Assembly (NCBI GenBank): GCA_037176725.1
Contig: JAZBRS010000029.1
Span: forward strand, 123,599,001 to 123,663,000
From: Posidonia oceanica
Lineage: Eukaryota; Streptophyta; Magnoliopsida; Alismatales; Posidoniaceae
Reading direction: 5' to 3'
DNA: 64,000 bases
Below the pieces are notes generated by a model. It made no database searches. It saw only the letters and a program-made list of their open reading frames with translations, and had not been told where the DNA came from. A program made the translations under genes and the position numbers. Of this stretch, positions 21,888 through 34,456 are shown one piece after another; position 1 is the stretch's first letter; each line of letters starts with the position of its first letter.

Positions 21888-24491
21888 ATGGCCCAGCGCA
21901 CCATTGAACCCCTACTTACCCTTGCCTCGGAGGCAGTTTCCGCTTCGGTTCCTCTAACTCCCGCTTCCACTCCCTCTGTGCCCCTTGTGACACCAGGGTT
22001 TCCCCCTCTGTTGCCTAGGGCACCCCAGTTTGTTCCGGGGCATTGGCAGACATACGCCCCTCCGGATCCGGTCGCCGAGTCTATCTTGAGGACCGCCCCT
22101 CGCGTTTTGGAGGTGTCTCTGACCCCACTATCCCAGGGCTACGTCCCTCTCAACTCCTCTTCTGCTGCGGCGACCCTTGCTGTAGGACTTCAACATCCTG
22201 GACAGTCTGTCCCTTTTGGTTCTGGTCCCCCGCCGACACTGCACCTCAGCATTCCCACTGACGAGACGCCTGATGAGCAGTATCAGCACATGATAGAGAC
22301 TGCCCAGTGGTTGCAGGGCATGGCTCTATCAGTCTGCCCTTCTTTCATTCCTGCTGGTCCCGAGGTTCCTGTGCTCCCACATATCATGCATTTCCTTCTG
22401 CATTTCCGCCTACACCATCGCCTCAGCTACTCACGGTTCCAGCGATGAGGGCACGGTTTCCGCCTCCTACATCTGCACAGCACTATGCACAGCACGCACC
22501 TCCGCCACCTAGTGGCCAGTCCTTCGGGCTGGTTGGAGCACAGTACCCTACAGGCCCGTCGCCCGGCACTGCGCCGGTGCGGCCGTTGTTGCTCCAGCAC
22601 TCTGCACCCACTGCACAACATGTCATTTACCCACCCCTCTTGCATCAGGTTCAGACTTCAGCATGCATTCCCTCTTACACTACACCTGCGCACGAGTACG
22701 CTAGCCATCACATCGCATCACCAGGCGACGTGATGGTGGATCCAGAGGAGCACCTTGGTGCGACCCAATCGGCGTACGTGGTCTCTACCCCTACTGCCCC
22801 ATCACCTCCGGCAGCCAATCCAGACCCCATCAATAACAGGATGGATGTTCTGGAGAAAGCACTACGTCTAGTGCAAGGTATAGACCACCAGACCTACCAG
22901 TTCTGGGACCTCTGCTATTTCCCAGAGGCGGTACTCCCATCGAAGTTCAAGATCCCAGACTTTGAAAAATATAATGGTAGGGGCTACCCCATAGCCCATC
23001 TGAAGGCGTACTGCGGTGATCTCGCCCAGCTTCAGGCTGACGAGAGGTTGCTGATCCGCCTGTTCCAAAAGAGTCTATCTGGACCGGCCCTCAAGTGGTT
23101 CACATCACTTGACATGACCGCGATCAAGACTTGGAACGACCTAAGCCAGGCGTTCCTGGAACAATACTCCTTCAACCTCGACCTGGTCCCAAAGCGCGCG
23201 GACCTGGTTGCAACCAAGCAGAATCCTGGCGAGCCGTTCGGGGAGTACGTCGGCCGTTGGCACGCCCTTGCTTCACGGGTTCGAGATAGGCCCCCTGACG
23301 AGGAGTCTATCGAAATCCTAATCAAAGGGGCACAGCCATCTACCAGGGCTCTGCTTGGCATCCAACCCGTCACGACCTTCACTACACTGATCCGAGCTGG
23401 CGCTCGCATAGAGAGTTCATTGCGAAGTGGCAACTTCCCCACACTCTCTGCATTCGCCAAGCAGGCCCCTACCAGCTGCAACAACAGCAGCACCACCACC
23501 AACAACAACAACAGCAAAAGCAGCAGCAGCCGCCCCCAGAAGAAGGATCCTTCGAAGCCCGCTATTGCATACATCGACTCTCCTGCTATGCCTGTTCATC
23601 TGGTGTCTCGGCCTACCCCTGCTTAGATCATTTATGCACCTGCACCTAGGGCACACCCCACACCATAGATCACCACCACCGCTCGACCAGTCTATCCTGC
23701 CATACCTGTTCAGCAAGGATAATACCAAAGGCAGAGACGGCCACTCACAGAGAAGTAGAAGTACGCCCCACTGGCGAAACCGCTGAGTACCATTCTCCCT
23801 AAGGTTGCGTCGCTCCTGAGCTTTCCAGAGGTTCGCCCGCCGCCAAACCCACTACCGCATTGGTATAAGGCGAACCTTTTCTGTAATTTCCATCGAAACG
23901 TCGGGCATTCGACGGATAATTGCTTCACCCTACGGAATGCTATTCAGGACTTGATCGAATCGGGAACAAGTGTGATCGACACGCACGAGGCGTCCACTTC
24001 CACACTTCCCCCTGCATCAGTATCAGCATCTTCCCCTGCCAACATTGTCCACCAACCCCTGCACGAGCACTCCTATCTGGGAGGCGCGGGGACCTCGGGA
24101 ATCCACTCTCTTCCCTTCCGGGTCCGCCACGTCTGTGGTAGACCCCTTTGAGCTCATCCATGACACTTCTAAACCCTTTCCAATCTCTCTTTACCTTGCA
24201 GCTGTCGCCGGCTCTGTGTCGGGCGTTCATATGATCCGACCACGCACCAGGCTGAAGCACTCTTCCTCGCCGCCCACCATGCTTCCTCGGGCTCAAGCCT
24301 CAGTACACCTGCTAGGTAGGCCTCAGCTAGGATCCCCTATTCACCTGTTAGGTAGACCTCAACCTCCACCTGCTTTGCCTTCCCAGCAACCTTATCCATC
24401 CCCCCATCAACCAATAGACACCCCTGTAGCCCCTCTTGTGCTCGCTGCACGTGCTCTCGTGGTTATTAACCTAACCCCGGACACCCATTGA
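21888..24491 (+). pseudogene. gag: gag of element A (capsid protein), broken
   Basis: The start MAQRTIEPLLTLASEAVSAS matches the gag start of B. A Pro-rich N-terminal part is followed by the gag core (about 22900-23430) with FPEAVLPSKFKIPDFEKYNG, FQKSLSGPALKWFTSL and TWNDLSQAFLEQYSFNLDL, typical of plant Ty3/gypsy capsids. A Gln/Asn/Ser stretch and the knuckle CNFHRNVGHSTDNC (C-x2-H-x4-H-x4-C) follow near 23880. Frame changes occur near 22400 and near 24115 (two bases fewer than B). Stops include TAG at 23624, where B has CAG. It would package the element RNA in cytoplasmic particles. Confidence 0.9.
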
Positions 24492-24515
24492 TTACCTTAC
24501 AGCTACGCCATAGAA

Positions 24516-25680
24516 ATGTGTGCGGAAGTGACACGATCAGGGAGGGTCTACAAACCCCCAGCACCGGTGGTTAGGCCTAGTCGTCCAGAACCTGCAGTAC
24601 CTCCTTCCTTAGGCCAACCTGCTGCACCTCCACCATCAAGCCAATCTCCTGTACCTACCATAGCTAAACCTACCCCCAAAGCTACACCTCCTACAACCAA
24701 AAAGGGCCAGCCCAAGGCCAACATCACTTCCCAACTAAAGAAGGTTAGAGCCGACATATCCATTTGGGACCTTATACACACATCTGCCGAACACCGCGAG
24801 CCTTTTCTTCGCGTGTTCCAAGCTGCCCATGTGTCCCAAGTCATAGAACTTGCTGCCTTGGAAAGCATGGTCGGGATGATTGTGGAGCCCCAGGTCATCA
24901 CCTTCACAAGTGATGAGTTGCCTCCGGTGGGGATTATTCATAACCAACCCTTGTTCGTCACGGTACAATTCAAAAACTTTCGCATTCCCCTTGCACTGGT
25001 CGATAATGGGTCAGGCCTTAATGTCTGTCCCTTACACACAGCAACAAAGCTCGGATTCAAAGCCGAGGACATTACTCTGGCTGTAAAGGGAATGACAGCT
25101 TTTGATAATACCCACCATGATGCTCTAGGGATTTTGATTATTCCTCTCATCATTGGCCCAGTCACATTCCATGTGGAATTCTACGTCGTTGACTTGGAGC
25201 CTAACTTCAATTTTTTGCTTGGGCGTCCTTGGCTCCACAAGCATCAGGTTATCCCCTCGACCCTCCATCGCATGATCAAGTTTCACCGAGGCGACGATGT
25301 CATCATCATCATGGCGGAGAATTTTGAGAAGGAGCGGATTGAGGCAATCTCCTCTGTCTCTTCACAGACTGTCCCCTTTGACCCTGAACTCTCAGATGCT
25401 TTATACCGCGTTAATCGATGCGAGCCGGTTAACTTTATTCTAGATCTTAAACGTGTCAACTCCTTGGCCGTTCACAATAACCCTTTCCAGATGGTCGAAA
25501 ACGTCTGTCACAGGTGGGGTTACATCAAAGGGACACCGCTCAGGCGATACGGCTAGGGAATCGCTGAGCCGATCATGGCAGAGGAGCGGAGAGACAACGA
25601 GGGTCTCGGATACGACCCGCAGGCTGATGAAAGTAAGCACTCGCATCCGAAGAATCAAAGGATGATCATTCCCTAGGACC
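24516..25680 (+). pseudogene. pro: Protease region of element A
   Basis: The reading is open to a TAG at 25554, where B has CAG. The aspartic protease active site reads LVDNGSGLNVCPL, with Asp at 25002-25004; DNG in place of DSG/DTG is usual in this lineage. The second marker FLLGRPWLHKH lies at about 25215-25250. The protease would cut the Gag-Pol polyprotein and is in the same frame as the preceding part of gag. Confidence 0.88.
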
Positions 25681-27486
25681 TCGCTAACTTCACCAGTGCA
25701 GGTACCCTGCGTTCAAGCGGAGATCAGGCCAGAGCGCAACCGGAGCCGTGCCAGAGCCCTTCGCTGCCGACGAAAGACTGGGTCTGCATTGCGGATTACT
25801 ACTCAAATGAGGAGCAGTCTGGCACAGTAGGGGCAGCTTGGACCTGCAGTGAGATCCAACTCGGCACGACAGCATCTCGGTCAGTTTGTTTGGCCCTTCC
25901 CTCCACAGATAAGGCAGCAGATTTCGCAGGCCCTTTGGTAGAATTGACAATCTCTGATCTTCCTGCAGTCTTATCAGCGTCACCAACAGTAGTAGCAGCA
26001 GCTCCGAAGTCAGGGACACCAGCTCAGGCACAGTTAGCTAGTCTGCCCACGGCCGTAGTCACGTCAGTACAGCTATCACCCTAGCAGGTCAATCACTGAG
26101 TTCAGCCAGCAGCGCGACTCAGCCCGTTTCAGCAACCACGTCACAAGCAACGCCGTTGGCTCAGTCAGTCACACATCCTCCTGCCTCAAAACATCAACCC
26201 TCGTGGCAGGCCCCATGGCGTCAAAGGCCATGCAGTCACCATCACCACCAGATACAAGGGCCTTGTCGAGCAGCACAACCTCCCAGCCATTGGCCCTCCA
26301 GAAGAGCAGCTTCGCCTCCCTTCCAACTGCAGCAATGATTTTGGCAGCACACCCGTCTGCGGCGCCGCTGACCAATCTGTTTGGATCTCTACTGCTCTGG
26401 ATGCTCGCTTTGACTGGCCTGCGGGCACGGCTGATTGCGACGGCCTCGCGATCAGAGATCCAAACAGATTGGTCTGCGGCACCGCTGACCAATCTGTTTG
26501 GATCTCTGATCGCGAGGCCGCCGCAATCAGCCGTGCCCGCAGGCCAGTCAAAGCGAGCATCCAGAGCAGTAGTACATCTAGCGGTCGGGCCAGAGCCAAA
26601 GGCCCTCGATGCCTACTACGTCGACTCACCCTCGGAGGAAGGAGCAGCAGCAGAGGCCCAAGTTGACACGCTGATGGGAGACTTGGTGTTGCTATTCCAG
26701 GAACAGCTCGCGTTGCTAACAGAGGACCTGGCAGAGTATCAAGTGGTGAGGAAAGGGAAAGTCGTGGCTACGGACCCCTTCCCGTAGAAGGACCATGCCT
26801 CTATCATGGTCATTGAAGAAGACTCAGCAGTAGTGGCCCTGACTAGACCAGATGAACTGATCACTCTGCAACCACAAGGCGGGTCTAGGTGGTTGGTGCA
26901 GCACATGCCCCACTCCGGCAGTGCAGCAAGCGACGATCCCCTGATCAGCCGCCAGCCTGGTATACCCTCCACAAGCACAATAAGAAGTGTGGAGGAGGAA
27001 GCATCAGCAGTACAAGCAGTGATCGAATCAGCTAAATCAGCAAAGCCAACAGTGGCAGGGTCAGTAGCAGCGTCAGAAACAAAGTCAGCAGTAGTGCCAT
27101 CAGCAGCAGAACAGGCAGAGGAAGTTGCCAGGATAGAGGTCACGCACCGAGGATATAGAAACACTAGAGTAACCGTGACCATCCTGAAGCGTCACCAGGG
27201 CCAAGAAGCGGAGCATTTACACTTCTTTGATATAACAAACCCCACCTTTGAAAAGGAGATCCTCTCGGAACTTATTGCATACGGAGAGGAGGAGGATGCA
27301 GGCGAGGATGAGAATGACAAACCATCGCCTGAGTTCCGACCCTATGACGATGATCCAGAAGGCCCCAACCTTCATGTCGAAGAGGAGACGGAGGTTGTCA
27401 ACATCGGCACAGCCAAAGAAGCCAAAGAGGTTCGCATCAGTGCCCAACTATCGCCCCAGACCAGAGCAGAGTTCGTTGCATTCTAG
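25681..27486 (+). pseudogene. Spacer of element A polyprotein between protease and reverse transcriptase
   Basis: The spacer is rich in Ala, Ser, Gln, Pro and Glu and shows no known domain. Its last part (26806-27486) reads VTILKRHQGQEAEHLHFFDI and EFRPYDDDPEGPNLHVEEE, closely matching B (59820-60038). Stops at 26083, 26785 and 27484 and an inverted duplication (26389-26572) break it. Long disordered spacers in this place are known in Ogre-like elements. Confidence 0.75.
26389..26572. repeat. 86-bp inverted duplication (hairpin) inside element A
   Basis: The left arm 26389-26474 is the reverse complement of 26487-26572, with one A/G mismatch, and the 12 bases between also pair (GCGG with CCGC). 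In addition, GCTGACCAATCTGTTTGGAT occurs both before the left arm (26367) and at the start of the right arm (26484). Element B has only one copy in one direction (from about 59070). The simplest cause is a template switch during reverse transcription or replication. Confidence 0.9.
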
Positions 27487-30400
27487 AAAGAGTATGCAGA
27501 TGTCTTCGCCTGGAGCTACGAAGACATGGTCGGCCTCGATGTCGAAATAGTAGTTCATAACCTACCCTTGGATCCAGACGCCAAGCTAGTAAAGCAGAAG
27601 CTAAGAAGATGGCGACCGCAGTGGCTACTCATGATCAAAGAGGAGGTAATGAAGCAGCACAATGTCAATTTCCAGAAGGTCATCCTTTATCCTGAGTGGC
27701 TTGCGAACATTGTGCCAGTGCTCAAGAAGGATGGCCGAGTCCGGATATGCATCGACTACAGGGACCTGAACAAGGCGAGTCCTAAGGACGATTTCCCATT
27801 ACCTCACATTGACGTCCTAGTTGACAATACTGCTGGCCACAAGATGCTATCCTTTATGGACGGCTTCCCCGGCTATTATCAAATCAAAATGGCAGAAGAA
27901 GACATGGAGAAGACATCATTTATCACCCCCTGAGGGGTCTTCTACTACCAAGTTATGCCGTTTGGGCTCAAGAACGCTGGCGCCACTTATTAGAGGGCGA
28001 TGACAGCACTTTTCCACGACCTCATGCACCAAGAAGTTGAGATTTACGTGGACGATATGATTGCCAAGACCAAAGAGCCTGAGGATCACCTCGCATGTTT
28101 AAAGAAGCTCTTTGACTGCTTGAGGAAGTACAAACTGCGGATTAACCCCCGTAAATGTGTATTCGGGGTGTCATCCGAAAAACTCCTGGGATACATTGTT
28201 AGCCAGATGGGGATTGAGGTGGACCCGAGCAAGGCAAAAGCCATCATGGAAATACCACCCCCTAAAACTGAAAAGGAGGTCCGAGGCCTGCTAGGGTGTT
28301 TACAGTATATCAGTCATTTCATTTCACAGCTTACGCCCATCTGCGAACCAATATTCAAGCTCCTGAAGAAGAATGCACAAATCGACTGGAGCGAGGAGTG
28401 CCAGGCTGCATTTGACAAAATCAAGTAGCTACTGATCAAGCCTCCTGTCCTGGTTCCTCCAACGCCAGGGAGACCTCTGCTTCTCTACCTTTCTACCACG
28501 CAGCATTCCATGGGCGCCGTTATGGGCCAACATGATGAATCGAGTAGAAAGGAGCACGCCATTTATTACCTGAGCAAGAAGTTCAATGAATGCGAAGCCA
28601 GGTACAGCACAATAGAGAAGACCTACTTATCTCTTGTCTAGGCTACACAGAAGTTAAGACACTATATGATGGCATACCCAGTTCAGCTCTTATGTCGGCA
28701 TGATCCTATCAAATTCCTCTTCCAGAAGCCGGCCATGGTGGGCAGATGTGTTAAGTGGCAGGTGTTGTTATCGCAGTACGACATTACCTTTGTCACACAA
28801 AAATCCATGAAGGGGCAAGCCATGGCTGATCATCTTGCTGACTTTCCTCTGCCCGAGTACCAGACTCTCCAGACACAGTTCCCGGATGAGGATATCCTCT
28901 TTGCAATGGAGGACTCTAATGAGAAAGACCCTGAGGATCAAGAACAATGGCAACTGTACTTCGATGGCGCTATCAACATGAAGGGCCGAGGCGTAGACGT
29001 AGTGCTGACAATGCCACAGGGGCAGATGATTCCCTTTGCAAGGAAGCTGACTTTCAAATGCACCAACAATGAAGCAGAATATGAAGCGTGCATCCTGGGA
29101 TTGAAGGTCGCCCTCGAACATAAGGCACAGAAGCTGCATGTGCACAGCGATGCCATGCTAGTGATCTCTCAAGTGAATGGCGACTGGAGAACAAAGGATC
29201 CAAAGCTTGTGCCATATCACGAACAACTGCTGAAGCTGATAGAAGAATTTGAGAGCATCTGCTTCACATACATGAACAAGGCAAAGAACGCATATGCAAA
29301 TGCACTGGCAACCCTGGCATCCTGGCTCAGTATACTTGAAGACAGTGCAGTGGATGTATCAGTTACCTGCATAGAGCAGCCTGCGCATTGCATGAATATA
29401 GAAGAGGCGGATCTAGTAGAAGAACAAACGTGGTATCATGACATCAAGGCTTTCCTAGAGTCTGGTAGCCTTCCGCCTGGCACCTCAGCAGCAGATAAAA
29501 GAACTTTGGCGCGTCTAGCGTCAAAGTATGTGTTAGGGGCAGGGTAGTTATACAGAAGATCATACAATCAAATGCTATTACGCTGCCTGAACAAGTCGGA
29601 GGCTAACACGCTGATGCTTCAAGTGCATACGGGGACCTACGGCCCGCATATGAACGGCGTCCTTCTGGCCAAGAAGATTATGCTCCAAGGCTATTTCTGG
29701 CTAACCATGGAAGCAGACTGCTACCAGTTTGTGCGTAAGTGCCACAACTGCCATATCCATGGCAACTTTATTCGGGCTCCCCCACAACAGCTGCATAACA
29801 TGTCATCACCATGGCCTTTCTCCACCTGAGGGATCGATGTCATTGGCGCAATACATCCTGCTGCTTCAAACGGTTATCGCTACATTCTGGTAGCGATCGA
29901 CTAGTTTACCAAGTGGGTGGAAGCCACCTCATACAAGATAGTCACCGCCGTGGCGATAGAGAAATTTATCAGAAACAATATCGTCGCCCGGTATGGGGTC
30001 CCGCACTCCATCATCTCTGATCACGGCACGAACTTCATTGCCAAAAGGACCGAGGAATACCTACAGAGCCTCAAGATCAAGCATCACAGGTCCTCGCCCT
30101 ATCGGCCACAAATGAACGGGGCAGTGGAGTCTGCCAACAAGAACATTGTCAAAATCATGAAGAAGATGGCAGAAACCCATAAGGACTGGCATGACAAGCT
30201 CCCGTACGCACTCTGGGCGTACAGGACATTAATCCAGACCTCAACAGGAGCCACCCCGTACTCTCTGGTGTACGGCATGAAGGCAGTGCTACCTGTCGAA
30301 GTAGAGATCCCCTCACTACGGATCCTACAAGAAGCTGAGCTGGAGGAGGCAGAGTGGGTCGAAGACCGCTGTGTCCAGCTGAATCTGATTGACGAGCACA

Positions 30401-30671
30401 GGCTGCAAGCTATGCACAACACTCACTGTTATCAGAAGAGGATGGCCAGAGCGTACTTGAAGAAAGTTCAGCCCAGAAGTTTCTAGTCAGGAGATCTGGT
30501 TCTGCATGCCATTCACCTGCCAGCAAGTCGAGGCAAATTCCGACCCAACTGGCACGGCCCCTTTGTGGTTAAGCAAGCATTCTCGGGTGGCACAGCAATT
30601 CTTGAGGACATGGACCAGGTTGAGTAGTCGGAGCTGGTCAACGCATGTTACCTCAAGAAGTACTATCAGTG
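27487..30671 (+). pseudogene. pol: pol of element A: RT, RNase H, second RNase H, integrase
   Basis: One frame covers the whole region without any indel. RT has the fingers/palm motifs RICIDYRDLNKASPKDDFPL, SFMDGFPGYYQIKMAEED and the catalytic EIYVDDM (YVDD at 28045-28056). RNase H lies at about 28440-28860 (ending QAMADHLADFPLP). The second, archaeal-type RNase H lies at 28945-29300 (WQLYFDGAINMKG; CTNNEAEYEACILGLKVALE). Integrase starts with its zinc finger (HTGTYGPHMNG; CHNCHIHG), followed by the catalytic core with Asp in GIDVIGA, Asp in SDHGTNF and Glu in NGAVESANKN. Stops are TGA 27931, TAG 27991, 28426, 28639, TGA 29827, TAG 29545, 29902, 30484 and 30625. The protein set would copy RNA to DNA and integrate it. 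Confidence 0.93.
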
Positions 30672-32155
30672 ACCTGGGGCAACTCGCTTTGCAGATCCCC
30701 CTCTTCTGTTCTATCTCTTGCATCTTCACCTCTGTACATCTGCACACAGCTTTCGTCCTATCTCTTGTATTCTCTGCCCCTGTACATTTTCATACATCCT
30801 CTTGGCCTATCTCTTGTATTTTCATCACTGTATATCTCTGCACATTTCTTCCTTTTCAACATATCTCTTTCAAAAAACCAAAAAAATCATCATCATCATC
30901 AATCAATCATGCATAACATTAAGCCTAGTGATGAAAATCGGAAGTGCTTGCCTACTCTGGAAGGAGTCTACCCGACCTCATCTGACACTACTTAGATGTC
31001 TTAGCTAGTAAGGGAGCCACCACTCAGTGAGCACGGGTGAAATACCCAAACACCTAAGGACTTACACCTCTAGAGGGAGGAAAAATGCTAAGGTATAGTC
31101 CAAAGTGTGAGTCAGAAAAGAACACATGTCTAAGCCTAGGCACAAAAGAAAAGGAAAAAGAAGAGCCAAGGTTCACACCTGGGGATCCAAGTCCTACAAG
31201 GCCTAGCCCCCATGTCTCAAAAACCAGGTGCCCATTTCCTCTAGGTCAGGGATAGCGAAAACCTACGAGCAAAAAAAAAAAAGAGGAAAAAAAAGAAAAG
31301 AAAAAAAGAAACAAAAAAAAGGGGCAAACAAAAAAAAGAAGAAAAAAAAAGAGAAAAGAAAAGGAGGAAACAAAAGTCAACCCCAGAAATAAAGGCAAGC
31401 AGCATGATCCCGCACCTTTTACCTACCCTAAAGAGAAATCAAAGCTCAAGCCTGTGCAATCTGCAAATCCCTAGGGGCCTAACCCTCGTCTAGCAACGAC
31501 TCCCCGGCCTCAAACCAGGTCCCCCTTACCTCCAAGCCAAGGATAGGGAGAATCATGCACACTTATATGGGAGTAAACAAAAGAGAGAAAAAGGAAAAGA
31601 GTAGGTGTAAACCCTTGAGAGTTTGGCATGGAGCCTGTCCTCTTTACACCACCACCAAACACCACCAACACCCTTTCCCAGAGTGCCACCAACAAGCTAG
31701 GAGTTTGAGTAGACTCCGGTGCGTCAGGGACCGCTCCCTTCCTATACAGCAGGCGCTAAAGCACTCCGTATGCTGAGGGCAAAGCATACCAATCATAAAT
31801 CATGCATACATCTGCATCATCAATCATTCTTTTCCTTCTCCCATTCCGCTCTACAAAACTTGCCTCAGCACTAAGACAGTACTCCTACCGAGCACGGGTT
31901 GACCTCCTCCAAGCTTCGCTGGTCCAGAACTCCTACCAGCCCCTGCCTGTGCAGATAGAACGCCCCTTTGTTGAATATGCTTAAGTCTCTATGCTTTGAA
32001 TGCTAACTGCTAAACATAATTGAACTGCTTTACAAGCTCCAGAATCTGCTTATCAGTCAGTGATTATATGCCTGTATGAAATCTGATGATCTACAGCCTT
32101 GGTAACAGGTACCTGAAGATTCTGCAACAGCCATCTGCATTTCCCTTCTCACGCC
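30672..32155 (+). other. Non-coding stretch between pol and accessory gene of A
   Basis: It holds a segment shared with B (GAAGTGCTTGCCT, CACTACTTAGATGTCTTAGC, 30935-31015 and 63490-63560), an A/G-rich tract (31265-31380) and no open frame of note. The accessory gene probably depends on its own subgenomic or spliced transcript, but no signal for this can be fixed. Confidence 0.6.
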
Positions 32156-33358
32156 ATGGGCTTCCCTACTCTAGTGACTCCAATGCATTGCTCCGATATC
32201 TTGCGGGAATGGATCGGCAAGCTCACCAAAGATGACTGCGAAAAGCTACACCTATGGAGCATTCCAACCAAGCTTTTGAAGGCCGCTGATGTTGAAGTGA
32301 GCTGACACCTTCTATGCGCCGCTACAAGATTCCGGAAACCGGTGCACCACGTCTTCCGTTTCGGCAAAACGGAATTGACACCCACACTGGAGGAAGTGCG
32401 CCGGATCTGCGGCTTCTCCAAAATCATGGGACCACCTATCTTCATGAGGCACGACAAATACATCGCAGTCCTGAGCCAACTGTCTAGGCTCTCTACTCAA
32501 GGCTACCAGCAAAGACTGATCTGCACCAGCGGCCTCACGCCCATGCTCCGCCTAGCGTACTTTGATGAGACTGTGGAAAAACGTGCTGAACTCGGAGACA
32601 AGCTGTGGCTCCAGGGATTTGTCACCCGCTTTCTAGGTGAGCTGATCTTTATTCATGGTCGGATGACAATGGCCATCGAGATCGCTGAAATAGCACTTAC
32701 TGTGGTGACCCAGCAGATAGACCTGGCACCGGTTGTCTTGGCAGAGACATATCGCAGGCTAGACCGCATCTCACATCGCTGCCGCCACTTCCATGGCTAC
32801 GGAGCACTCATACAGATCTGGTTAGCCGCTCACCTGGAGATGGACCTTCTGCGCCCCCAGGCGCATGCTTTTGAAGCCTACTGCAACAGCGGCCATGCCA
32901 AGAGAATCAAGAGCATCAAGGAGGAATACGAGAAGCTATCAAAGCTGATGAATGATGCAGTAACCTGGCGTATCATCGCATCCGCAGCTGAGCCGTTCAC
33001 CGTCTTCTTCAGCACCCGTGACATGCAACTGGTCGTGCTACCAGGATTCACTACGGGTGTGGAATACCACCCTATCAGAGTCATGCGGCAATTTGGCTTC
33101 CAGCAGGGCACCTTCAATGACAGCACGGCGCCCAGGCTTCTCCAGACATATCCCCTCAATTCAACTGCTGCAATAAATAAGCTGGCCAACCTAATGCAGC
33201 ACGGAGTGCAGTCAACAGACATCGCAGCTGCAAGAGGCCCAGGATGCACTCCTGAGTACGTGACCGAGGTGCAGGAGCTCTGGCCCATCAATGAGATCCT
33301 GCCTGGCAGTCCCCTATTCCCTGACTCCAGGAAATCAAAGAAGGCCCGAACCAGCTAG
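32156..33358 (+). pseudogene. Accessory gene of element A, DUF7745-like (PMD-related), one stop
   Basis: An ATG at 32156 opens 400 codons to TAG at 33356, broken once by TGA at 32303. From codon 63 on (HHVFRFGKTELTPTLEEVRR) it follows the DUF7745 type of plant proteins, common in retrotransposons and in annotated host 'hypothetical' genes. The predicted protein is helical (LIQIWLAAHLEMDLL; IKEEYEKLSKLM) and ends with a basic tail (SRKSKKARTS). The family has no proven function. The preservation of almost the full frame, compared with nine stops in pol, suggests it was intact until recently. It is in sense orientation between integrase and 3' LTR, unlike the PMD genes D1-D3. Confidence 0.75.
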
Positions 33359-33424
33359 GGCACTTGCGTAGCTGCTTGTTTATTTTCTTTCCAAGTTATG
33401 TTGTATCTTTTGGCCTGCTTGCGT

Positions 33425-33720
33425 AACCATCACTTCCAGTTGATGATCTGTAACCATCTATCCTTCGGCTGATGCTCTGGAACCATCACCCTTTCGGATG
33501 ATATCCAGTAACTATCACTGGCAATTGCACCTTTCGGCTGATATCCAGTAACTATCACCCTTTCGGCTGATATCCAGTAACTATCACCTTTCCGACTGAT
33601 GATCCGTAACCATCACTTTCCGACTGATGTCCGTAACCGTCACTTTCCGACTGATGATCCGTAACCATCACTTCCCGACTAATGATTCGAAACTCATCAC
33701 CTCTGGCCGATAAGTCCGAA
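33425..33720 (+). repeat. Minisatellite in 3' untranslated region of element A
   Basis: About ten units of 27-33 bp of the type GTAACCATCACTTTCCGACT followed by GATGATCC. It holds the same position as the unrelated minisatellite of element C, upstream of the polypurine tract. Confidence 0.85.
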
Positions 33721-34258
33721 AACTTATCACATCCTCCGCACGACTTTGTTCCAGGAAGACGAAGTCCCGCATGCTTCCACGATGGGAGAGGATGCCTCTC
33801 TCCTCTCGCATTTTTTCTCAAATTTTGCCCCCTTTTCTGCGGTGCCCTAGCCGCTTCGCTTGTGCCCTCAGGCTAGGACAAGCTATCTCTCTTCCCCTCT
33901 CTGGGCCGGCAGACCTCACTGCCCGGATGACATGCCCGTCACTCTTGTCCGGCGTCCCTCTCTTAGCATCCTTTTGCATCAACTCTGCACTGCATCATTT
34001 ATAGCATTGCATGCTAAACTAATTGCATTGCATCATCAGCAATGCATTGCATCGACATTGCATCATCAGCATTGCATTGCATCTGCATTCACATCTGCAT
34101 TTTGCATTCGCATTTCGGCATTGGGTCATGATTTTCGGTGCATCCGCCAAATAAGTGACTCACGCCAATAGCGCCTGGCTCTCGTCGGTCAGGTGGGGTG
34201 TCTTGTCAACCCTGAGCAGCGGCCTCGATCCACTTGACCTCGCTCAAGGAGGGGCATC
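33721..34258 (+). other. Tail of element A with polypurine tract
   Basis: No gene is visible. GCATTGCATC-type repeats fill 33995-34115. AAGGAGGGG (34246-34254) is the polypurine tract, four bases before the LTR. The sequence from about 34080 on matches the tail of element C. Confidence 0.75.
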
Positions 34259-34441
34259 TGTTGACACCCCACTTTTGACCTCTGTTTAGTGGTTCTCTCT
34301 CTGGTGGAATGACTTAGAAAACCCACACACAAAAACTAGAAAATTAAAACTTAAAACCTAGAAAACCAATCCACAAAAACCCTAGGAATCTTTGCTTGAA
34401 ACCTAGGTTAAAAACCTAGAAAACCCTAGGATCCCCTCACT

Positions 34442-34456
34442 TAAACTCTAGCCTTT
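34442..34456. other. Left target duplication of the LINE insertion
   Basis: TAAACTCTAGCCTTT here and TAAACCCTAGCCTTT at 37211-37225 differ by one C/T. A 15-bp duplication is typical for LINE insertions. Confidence 0.9.

Noticed and set aside
21888..33358. Host protein-coding genes in this interval
   Set aside because: All recognisable domains are retrotransposon gag, protease, pol or the DUF7745 accessory type, and all lie between the LTRs of A.
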